DNA from: Nitrospira sp.
GTDB taxonomy: Bacteria; Nitrospirota; Nitrospiria; Nitrospirales; Nitrospiraceae
Reading direction: 5' to 3'
DNA length: 40,136 nt
Assembly: GCA_005116775.1 (NCBI GenBank)
Contig: SWDN01000016.1
Location: 8,576 to 48,711, forward strand
Shown here: in pieces, positions 34,574 to 40,136 of the stretch
Layout of the letters: each line of letters opens with the position of its first letter
Numbering within the stretch: position 1 is the first letter of the stretch
Translations under genes and position numbers: made by a program
Notes under the pieces: generated by a model
Databases searched by the model: none
What the model saw: only the letters and a program-made list of their open reading frames with translations
Told to the model about the DNA's origin: nothing

Positions 34574-36145
34574 TTACCAGATCGGCGTCGCCTGGTTATC
34601 GTTGGCTGCGAGGCCGACGTAGTACACCGTGACCTGTTTGGGATTCTTCCCCGCGGGGATCGTTGCGGTGATCGCATTTGTCGATGCATCGATCAGGGAA
34701 ACCGTGCCGTTGACACCCGGTGTGGCGTTCGTCACCACAATACCCTTTGCCGATCCGGCACCTTGCGGACCGGTGGCCCAAAGATCCATTCCATGAGTCT
34801 CCGCTGCCGGCAAATCGACTTCGTCGATGAAAGTCGGAGTGGCGGGGAATGTCGATGGATCGAAGACCAGTAGTTTATCTTTTTTCAGGCCGTGGGCTTG
34901 TACAAAAAAAGCCAAATCGCTGATCGTATTCGATTGCAACACATACAGCCGTCTTCCATCCGGCGTGAACTGAAAGAAAGCCGGTCTGATGTGATCCAAC
35001 TCAGGAATCGAAAACGGCGTGACGGACAGAGTCGCTGCCGTTAGATCGACGACACCGAGCTTTCCAATGACTTTCGATGGATCGGAGATCACGTCCTCAC
35101 CGACCAAGAACAGAGACTGCCCGTTCGGTGTGATGCCGACTGAATGAAAGACGGTCTGACTCGGCGGTACGGGAGCGATATCCACTGTCCTAGTTATCGC
35201 AAGCACCGACGGATCGATTTCCACCACCGTGCCGTAACCTGACAGATAGCAGTAGATCTTTCCTGTGGCCTGAGACCAGAACATCTCGGCTGGGGCGGAA
35301 TGGTTCGGCGTCGTAGTTGTCCCGTCGCAGGCCGAATGCCCCAACGATGTTTCCTTTGCGCTGTCGCACAAGTCGAGCTTTTGGAAGAACTCGCTCCATG
35401 CGACGTTTCCACCTGCTGTTGAGACAGGAAGCAGCACACTAATAAGTCCCGTGGTCTTGCTGGAGACAAATGCCAACTCTTGTGCGGTAACCGGCGGCCT
35501 GGCAAATGCGATGAGGTGCTCCCCTTTCCCGGAGAGACACACTATCGAGGTGACACGTGGCCTTTCTCCACCCGCGGAGAGATGGGAATTATGAAGGATC
35601 GAGACCGATCCGCCCTGAGAACAGTTGGCTACCGTGTCAATGCCGGTGGTCGCATTGCCATCGTTCATGGTCCAGAGCACTTCCTTGTCGACCGGATCCC
35701 GGTAGATGCGCGTCGGACGCTCGCCGATTTTCACCAGCGGATTAGCAGGATTCGCGTCCAAAAAACTCTCTAGAATCGGTGCCAGGCCCCCGATAGGATC
35801 GATCGCAGCCACCTTGTTGGTGGCCGTGTTCGTCACAAAGATCCATTCACCCAGGGAGAACGTCACCCCTCCGATCGCATCGCTCTGCACCGGGCCAAGC
35901 GACAGCGTACCGATCACAGGGGAATGCTTCCCATCGAGTCTGAGCGTGGTAAGCGTCGTGTCATCCTGGTTGACGACCAATGCCATCGGGGTCGAGAGAG
36001 GCGAATTCGTTTCCGGGCCGCTATCGCCGCCGCCGCCGCAGGCTGCGAGGAGCATGAGAGTCGACCACAGTGCGTGGCGACGGATCGAACGCATGCCTCG
36101 GAGATGCGTGCTGACTGACATGGCGGAGTATCTTGTGGTGCTCAT
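34574..36145 (-). CDS. Beta-propeller (YVTN-type) lipoprotein
   Basis: A 523-residue exported lipoprotein. The start at 36145 follows GGAGGTTCC. A long basic N-terminus (RGMRSIRRHALW) precedes a hydrophobic stretch and the lipobox LLAAC (about 35), then GGGGDSG. The rest is made of repeated strands such as VFVTNTATNKVAAIDPIGG and VVTNATPGVNGTVSLIDASTN, typical of YVTN/NHL-like propellers. Cys residues cluster around the middle (SLCDSAKETSLGHSACDG region). It lies 13 bases after the stop of the outer-membrane-like fragment and on the same strand, so they form an operon. Function is unknown; such proteins often bind polymer or assist surface complexes. Confidence 0.75.
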   Translation of the reverse strand: MSTTRYSAMSVSTHLRGMRSIRRHALWSTLMLLAACGGGGDSGPETNSPLSTPMALVVNQDDTTLTTLRLDGKHSPVIGTLSLGPVQSDAIGGVTFSLGEWIFVTNTATNKVAAIDPIGGLAPILESFLDANPANPLVKIGERPTRIYRDPVDKEVLWTMNDGNATTGIDTVANCSQGGSVSILHNSHLSAGGERPRVTSIVCLSGKGEHLIAFARPPVTAQELAFVSSKTTGLISVLLPVSTAGGNVAWSEFFQKLDLCDSAKETSLGHSACDGTTTTPNHSAPAEMFWSQATGKIYCYLSGYGTVVEIDPSVLAITRTVDIAPVPPSQTVFHSVGITPNGQSLFLVGEDVISDPSKVIGKLGVVDLTAATLSVTPFSIPELDHIRPAFFQFTPDGRRLYVLQSNTISDLAFFVQAHGLKKDKLLVFDPSTFPATPTFIDEVDLPAAETHGMDLWATGPQGAGSAKGIVVTNATPGVNGTVSLIDASTNAITATIPAGKNPKQVTVYYVGLAANDNQATPIW

Positions 36146-36158
36146 TGGAACCTCCGTA

Positions 36159-36431
36159 TTAAAACAGCGGCGGCGTTGCGAAGGACTTCGTCATGCCGAA
36201 GACGTAACCGACTCCTTGGTGTAGATTGCCATTAAAGTCGCGGTAGAGGGGAAGCTGCGCGATGGCATAGAGCTGACCGTAATCGAACACATTGACGACG
36301 ACGCCCGTTGAAAAAGCCAAGAACGTACTGTTCGTTGTGGGAATCGGCCGACCGACGACGTTCCCGTCGAGCAACACCTGGCGATTGAACGGCGTACCTT
36401 GAAATTCAAATAGCACTATATACCGATTCTC
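36159..36431 (-). pseudogene. C-terminal fragment of a probable outer-membrane beta-barrel protein
   Basis: A frame open from 36431 to the stop at 36159 with no good start; a GTG at 36416 is the first candidate and has no ribosome site. The product shows alternating strands (VLLDGNVVGRP, FLAFSTGVVVNVF, GQLYAIAQLPLYRDF) and ends in VGYVFGMTKSFATPPLF, resembling the last strands of an outer-membrane barrel with a C-terminal Phe. The 5' end of the gene is missing, and the sequence passes directly into nuoA on the opposite strand. It sits 13 bases upstream of the propeller lipoprotein, its likely partner. Confidence 0.6.
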
Positions 36432-36761
36432 TTATTTACCGTCGTTGCCTTGATCTTCGGCGTCTTCTCGCTGTTCGTTGGCAGGCTCATTCGACCGAAT
36501 CGTCCCTACCGAGCCAAACTGACTCCCTATGAAAGCGGAAGCCCGTTGTTTTCCGACGCACGCATCCAGTTTCCGATGCGCTACTACATCATCGCGATGC
36601 TGTTCGTTATTTTCGATATCGAGGTTATTTATATGATCCCCTGGGCTCTCCGGTTTCAGTCGCTCGGCCTCCTGGGCCTCATCGAGATGATGGTGTTTAT
36701 CGTCATCCTCTTGGCCGGGTTCTGGTATGCCTGGAAGAAGGGGGCGCTCGAATGGGATTGA
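36417..36761 (+). CDS. nuoA: NADH-quinone oxidoreductase subunit A, start missing
   Basis: NuoA, a small membrane subunit of complex I. The readable frame begins at 36414 after an in-frame TAG, and NuoA similarity starts immediately (YIPILLFTVVALIFGVFSLFVG). It continues through the conserved PYRAKLTPYESGSPLF, RIQFPMRYYIIAMLFVIFDIEV and three membrane segments to WKKGALEWD. Only about 3-8 N-terminal residues and the ATG are absent. A TTG at 36450 is possible but would cut into the first helix. The sequence changes at about 36411-36431 from an unrelated minus-strand gene, so the start was lost by rearrangement or by a misjoin. The rest is intact. Confidence 0.88.
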   Translation, partial: YIPILLFTVVALIFGVFSLFVGRLIRPNRPYRAKLTPYESGSPLFSDARIQFPMRYYIIAMLFVIFDIEVIYMIPWALRFQSLGLLGLIEMMVFIVILLAGFWYAWKKGALEWD

Positions 36762-36862
36762 GCAGGGGATTGTCAGGATGCCCTTCGTGCTCGCGGAACG
36801 CGCGGCCTCAGAAGGCCCTCGTTCGACGCGCGCAATGAAGTGCATCCCGACAATCCCCTGCT
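36761..36862. repeat. Structured intergenic repeat, copy 1 (nuoA-nuoB spacer)
   Basis: The arms AGCAGGGGATTGTCAGGATG (from 36761) and their complement at 36842-36862 match at 20 of 21 positions. Between them lies a GC-rich core with TGCTCGCGGAACGCGCG, a GGCCT-CAGA-AGGCC hairpin and GACGCGCGCA. The same core, with different arms, occurs at 39251-39344. Confidence 0.8.
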
Positions 36863-36889
36863 GGTACTGGTAATGGTGGAGTAGAACAG

Positions 36890-37369
36890 ATGAGTTTTCT
36901 GGAGAGACAGTTTGAGGCGAATATTCTGACGACCAATTTGGACGCGGTTGTGAATTGGTCCCGGAAGTCGGCCTTGTGGCCGATGACATTCGGCCTCGCA
37001 TGCTGCGCGATTGAAATGATTGCGACAGTATCGTCGCGGTACGACCTGGATCGTTTCGGCGCCGGCGTCTTTCGAGCTTCGCCACGGCAGGCCGATCTGA
37101 TGATCATTGCCGGCACGGTGACGCGCAAGATGGCGCCGGTGATCCGCCGCATCTACGACCAGATGCCGGAACCGCGCTATGTCATTTCCATGGGCTCCTG
37201 CGCCACATCGGGCAATCACTACAATAGTTATGCGGTGGTCCAGGGAGTCGATCAGATTATTCCGGTCGATGTTTATGTGCCGGGCTGTCCGCCCCGTCCG
37301 GAAGCGTTGCTCGATGGATTGCTGAAGTTGCAGGAGAAGATTCAACGGGAAAAGGTGTTCGTAAGATAA
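36890..37369 (+). CDS. nuoB: NADH-quinone oxidoreductase subunit B
   Basis: A 159-residue peripheral subunit of complex I that holds the N2 [4Fe-4S] cluster, the last electron carrier before quinone. The four cluster ligands are all visible: adjacent Cys38-Cys39 in GLACCAIEM, Cys104 in MGSCATSG and Cys133 in [10 protein letters not shown]. Length is normal. It follows a structured repeat after nuoA, with a weak ribosome site. It pairs with the D half of NuoCD at the quinone pocket. Confidence 0.97.
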   Translation: MSFLERQFEANILTTNLDAVVNWSRKSALWPMTFGLACCAIEMIATVSSRYDLDRFGAGVFRASPRQADLMIIAGTVTRKMAPVIRRIYDQMPEPRYVISMGSCATSGNHYNSYAVVQGVDQIIPVDVYVPGCPPRPEALLDGLLKLQEKIQREKVFVR

Positions 37370-37439
37370 CTCGCGAGACGTGCGAGAGAAGCGGGACATG
37401 CGCGACTCGTAAACCGCGTCTGACTCGCAAAGAAGAACG

Positions 37440-39191
37440 ATGAAAGCGTTGCTCGACAGCCTCAAGACGAAATTCACGGATGCGATACTTGCGACTCGTG
37501 TCGATGCCGCACGCGCCGAGACGACTGTCTCTGTGGCTTCCACGCGATTGCTGGAGATCGCGCGTTATTTGCGCGATGCGCCGGAGGGGACCTTCGACCA
37601 TCTCACCGATATCTGTTCGGTCGACTACCCTGAAGATCAGCTGCGATTTGAAGTCGTCTATCACCTGCACTCGCTCCCCCTTCGACAACGGCTTCGCCTC
37701 AAGGCACGCATCGCGGAGGACAACCCGACGATTGCGTCGGTCACAGGCATTTGGAAGGGCGCTGAGTTCTTGGAACGCGAAGTGTACGACATGATGGGGA
37801 TTCATTTTTCCGGCCACCCCGACCTCCGGCGCATTTTGATGCCTGAGGATTATGACGAGGGGTACCCGTTGAGAAAAGATTTTCCGACTGAAGGACGTGG
37901 CTGGCGCAGCAAATTCGAGTTTATTCCAAGACTCGACGAGGCCTCGGTCGATGTCATCGAGAGCGAATTCACGGACTCGGAGAAAAGCGTCTTTCGCGCT
38001 GAGCCCGACGCGCCTAGTTCCCAACGGAAAGAGGAATTGCTGCTGAACATGGGGCCGCAACATCCGAGCACCCATGGCGTGTTGCGTGTCGTGCTCATGC
38101 TGGACGGCGAACGGATTGTGAAGGCGACACCGGACCTCGGCTATCTGCATCGCGGCGTCGAAAAACTGTCCGAGGGTCTGACCTACATGCAGATCATCCC
38201 GCACACGGATCGGCTCGACTATGTCTGCGCGATGGCCAACAACTACGCCTATGTGCGCGCCGTGGAAAAGCTCCTCGAAATTCAGGCGCCGATCCGGGCG
38301 GAATATATCCGGACCATTGTGGCTGAGATGCAACGCATCATCGGGCATCTCTTCTGGCTCGGCACTCAGGCGCTCGATATCGGCGCGATGACCGTGTTCT
38401 TCTGGACCTTCCGGGAGCGTGAAACACTGTTGGATATGTTCGAAAAGCTCTGCGGGGCTCGATTGACGCTGAATTACTATCGCATCGGCGGTGTCGATAG
38501 CGATTTCACTCCCGATCTGGTCCAACGGATGAAGGAATTCCTCGATATTTTCCCCGAGAAGGTTGCGGAATACGACGCTCTCATCGCATCGAACCGTATT
38601 TGGCTCGGCCGCACGAAGAACATCGCCCTGCTCTCAGCCGAAGACGCCATCAGTTTCGGCTGCACGGGACCGGTCTTGCGAGGATCGGGCGTGGCTTACG
38701 ATATCCGCAAGGTTGAGCCCTACGGGGTGTACGACAAAGTCGATTGGGACGTGCCGATCGGCAAAAACGGGGACACCTACGACCGCTATTGGATCCGCAT
38801 GGAAGAAATGCGGCAGAGCGCCAGAATCATCGCGCAATGTCTCGATCAGCTTCCGGCTGGGCCGATCATGGCCGAATCGGCGCAATATATCCCGCCGCCC
38901 AAGGAACTAGTCATGCGGGATATGGAAAGCTTGATCCATCATTTCATCATTTACACCCAGGGCATCAAGCCACCGAAGACCGAAACCTACTGTGCGACCG
39001 AGGCCCCGAAAGGCGAGTTAGGGTTTTTTATCGTCAGTGACGGCAGTCCTCGCCCTTACCGGTTGAAGATTCGCGCGCCGTCGTTCGTGCACATGGGCGC
39101 CTTTGACCATATGGCGCGGGGCTATTTGATCTCGGACGTGATCACGATTTTTGGGACGTATGATGTCGTCATGGGAGAATGCGATAGGTGA
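37440..39191 (+). CDS. nuoCD: NADH-quinone oxidoreductase fused subunits C and D
   Basis: A 583-residue fusion. Residues about 1-170 are NuoC (30-kDa subunit), with EVVYHLHSLP, EREVYDMMGIHFSGHPDLRRILMP and a linker rich in Ser and Glu (about 170-200). Residues about 202-583 are NuoD (49-kDa subunit): LNMGPQHPSTHGVLRVVLMLDGE, the region YLHRGVEK, and the C-terminal DVVMGECDR. The N-terminal hairpin of NuoD with His and the conserved Tyr-containing region of the quinone site are in place. Fusion of C and D as in E. coli suggests stoichiometric assembly. AGAAGAA precedes the start. Confidence 0.96.
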   Translation: MKALLDSLKTKFTDAILATRVDAARAETTVSVASTRLLEIARYLRDAPEGTFDHLTDICSVDYPEDQLRFEVVYHLHSLPLRQRLRLKARIAEDNPTIASVTGIWKGAEFLEREVYDMMGIHFSGHPDLRRILMPEDYDEGYPLRKDFPTEGRGWRSKFEFIPRLDEASVDVIESEFTDSEKSVFRAEPDAPSSQRKEELLLNMGPQHPSTHGVLRVVLMLDGERIVKATPDLGYLHRGVEKLSEGLTYMQIIPHTDRLDYVCAMANNYAYVRAVEKLLEIQAPIRAEYIRTIVAEMQRIIGHLFWLGTQALDIGAMTVFFWTFRERETLLDMFEKLCGARLTLNYYRIGGVDSDFTPDLVQRMKEFLDIFPEKVAEYDALIASNRIWLGRTKNIALLSAEDAISFGCTGPVLRGSGVAYDIRKVEPYGVYDKVDWDVPIGKNGDTYDRYWIRMEEMRQSARIIAQCLDQLPAGPIMAESAQYIPPPKELVMRDMESLIHHFIIYTQGIKPPKTETYCATEAPKGELGFFIVSDGSPRPYRLKIRAPSFVHMGAFDHMARGYLISDVITIFGTYDVVMGECDR

Positions 39192-39448
39192 GGCGTAGGA
39201 GCCAGTTGTCCGCAGTGCTCGCGGAACGCGCGCCTCGGAAGGGTGGGATTGGGAGTCACCAGACCATCCTTCTTGCTCGCAGAACGCGCACGATAAAGCG
39301 GTGCTCGTCCGATGCGCGCAGGGAAGGACAGTCTGGTGACTCCCTTGGGTGAGAAAAAGAGGCGATACGTAAGAAGAGAGCAACAGACTCTGGTTGGGCG
39401 CGCGCAGTAGGCCCCATCACCTCGTTGCCTCACCGTTGAGGAAATGAA
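39192..39448. other. Repeat-filled nuoCD-nuoE spacer
   Basis: No gene was seen. From 39213 a half copy of the structured repeat core (GTGCTCGCGGAACGCGC) is followed by the full element at 39251-39344. Another right-half-like stretch (GGGCGCGCGCAGTAGGCCCC) is at 39397. It looks like several rounds of insertion or recombination of one element. Confidence 0.65.
39251..39344. repeat. Structured intergenic repeat, copy 2 (nuoCD-nuoE spacer)
   Basis: The arms at 39251-39272 (GGGAGTCACCAGAC and beyond) and 39323-39344 are complementary at 20 of 22 positions. Between them is the shared core with TGCTCGCAGAACGCGCAC and GTGCTCGTCCGATGCGCGCA. The arms differ entirely from those of copy 1, but each pair matches its own partner. 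Confidence 0.8.
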
Positions 39449-39988
39449 ATGTTGAAAGAGAAGCACGCAACGGAAATTGAGGAAATCATAAGTCGCTATC
39501 CGGTGAGGCGCTCGGCGTTGATTCCTTTGCTCTATCTGGCGCAGAGGGAAGAGGGTTTCGTGTCCGAGGCGGCGATGAAGGAGATCGCGGGGCTCTTACG
39601 GTTGACCCCGCCACAGGTCTATGAGACGGCAACGTTTTATACGATGCTCAATCTCAAGCCTGTGGGAAAATTTCATCTCCAAGTCTGTAAGTCCTTGATG
39701 TGCGGGCTGGCAGGGTCGGATACGGTGATTGGGTGGGTCAAGACGAAACTCGGAATCGGACCAGGTGAGATGACGACCGACAAGCTTTTTTCTCTGAGCG
39801 CGGTCGAATGCCTCGCCGCCTGTGGGACCGCGCCGATGATGCAGGTCAACGAGGACTATTACGAACGGCTCACAGAAGAAACATTCGACCGAATTCTGGC
39901 CGATCTCAAAAAAGATGGAACCTGTTCGCTCAAAACCGGTCCTTTTATGTGGCCGGAACCGGCGAATGCCGTGAAAGGTGAGACGTAA
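39449..39988 (+). CDS. nuoE: NADH-quinone oxidoreductase subunit E
   Basis: A 179-residue subunit of the NADH-oxidising arm, carrying the N1a [2Fe-2S] cluster in a thioredoxin-like fold. The four ligands are Cys80 and Cys85 (VCKSLMCGL) and Cys121 and Cys125 (ECLAACGTAP). The N-terminal helical domain has SALIPLLYLAQREEGFVSE and PPQVYETATFYTML. Length is normal. GAGGAAATGAA precedes the ATG. The 3' end lies in an imperfect inverted repeat shared with the nuoE-nuoF spacer. Its neighbour NuoF forms the NADH and FMN site. Confidence 0.96.
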   Translation: MLKEKHATEIEEIISRYPVRRSALIPLLYLAQREEGFVSEAAMKEIAGLLRLTPPQVYETATFYTMLNLKPVGKFHLQVCKSLMCGLAGSDTVIGWVKTKLGIGPGEMTTDKLFSLSAVECLAACGTAPMMQVNEDYYERLTEETFDRILADLKKDGTCSLKTGPFMWPEPANAVKGET

Positions 39989-40052
39989 AACGTGAAACGT
40001 ATCGGAGTGCGGTGCTCTTACAACCTCTCACTTTTCACATTTTACGGTTCAC
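39978..40052. repeat. Imperfect inverted repeat in the nuoE-nuoF junction
   Basis: GTGAGACGTAAAACGTGAAA (from 39978, 23 bases in all) is complementary to 40030-40052 at about 19 of 23 positions. The left arm includes the nuoE stop codon. It may be a small REP-like element or a stem that tunes nuoF translation. Confidence 0.5.
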
Positions 40053-40061
40053 GCTGAAATT

Positions 40062-40136
40062 ATGGCCAAGCACGAACTCATATTGCTCAAGAACATGATG
40101 CAGCCCGGCTATACCGGCAGCCTGCAAGACTACGAG
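40062..40136 (+). CDS. nuoF: NADH-quinone oxidoreductase subunit F (N-terminal start only)
   Basis: The first 25 codons of NuoF, the NADH- and FMN-binding subunit. The visible residues ELILLKNMMQPGYTGSLQDYE match the family start, in which a Leu-Leu-Lys-Asn stretch precedes the Ser/Tyr-Glu segment. The frame is open to the right edge. It follows nuoE after 73 bases. The catalytic part is outside the window. Confidence 0.85.
   Translation, partial: MAKHELILLKNMMQPGYTGSLQDYE

Noticed and set aside
37257-38525. Long 422-codon open frame antisense to nuoB/nuoCD
   Set aside because: It lies opposite clear complex I genes, resembles no protein family and its openness follows from GC-rich codon bias.

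Overview
The window looks like a chromosomal segment of a Nitrospira-type bacterium (phylum Nitrospirota). That is an inference from gene content: an SmbP-like metal-binding protein, several PEP-CTERM/VPLPA-CTERM exported proteins, a TIGR03790 protein, a fused NuoCD in a complex I operon, and a pgi-pgl-glk-rpiA sugar-phosphate operon beside an M1 aminopeptidase. No rRNA, tRNA, CRISPR array, transposase or phage gene was seen.

Region 1 (1-9400, all minus strand) is an origin-proximal style cluster read as rpmH, rnpA, yidC, mnmE, mnmG, (rsmG/parA), parB, two tandem bactofilins and mnmA, the last running off the left edge. A 16-bp palindromic parS site lies at the rsmG start. Between mnmG and parB the expected rsmG and parA genes are reduced to the N-terminus of RsmG joined directly to the C-terminal two thirds of ParA, so ParA has no Walker A. 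This is either a real deletion of roughly 0.8 kb or an assembly error. A near-consensus sigma70 promoter precedes rpmH.

Region 2 (9400-10800) holds a lipoprotein-like reading frame and, after stops and a frame change, a short L,D-transpeptidase-like piece. Together they look like one decayed gene.

Region 3 (10841-17821, plus strand) is a tightly packed operon: pgi, pgl, glk, rpiA and an M1-family metallo-aminopeptidase. A zinc-ribbon/PilZ protein follows.

Region 4 (18680-24400) has an FtsX-type permease plus LolD/YbbA-type ATPase, divergent from a TesA-like SGNH esterase, the same layout as ybbP-ybbA/tesA in E. coli. Next come a small His-rich helical protein (SmbP-like), an excisionase-type HTH protein and two tandem exported HMA-like proteins with single-Cys motifs.

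Region 5 (24673-34537) is an exosortase-associated island. It has four secreted proteins with VPLPA/PEP-CTERM sorting tails, a membrane-embedded winged-helix regulator whose second membrane segment resembles a PEP-CTERM tail, a membrane protein fused to a spermidine-synthase-like domain with a decayed copy of its 5' end nearby, and a TIGR03790 protein. Repeated motifs in the promoter regions suggest shared control.

Region 6 (34574-40136) has a beta-propeller lipoprotein and the C-terminal end of a probable outer-membrane protein on the minus strand, abutting a 5'-truncated nuoA. Then follow nuoB, nuoCD, nuoE and the start of nuoF on the plus strand. The nuo spacers carry structured repeats with a shared core but locus-specific self-complementary arms. 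The truncations at about 2.9 kb and 36.42 kb are the main places where assembly should be doubted.
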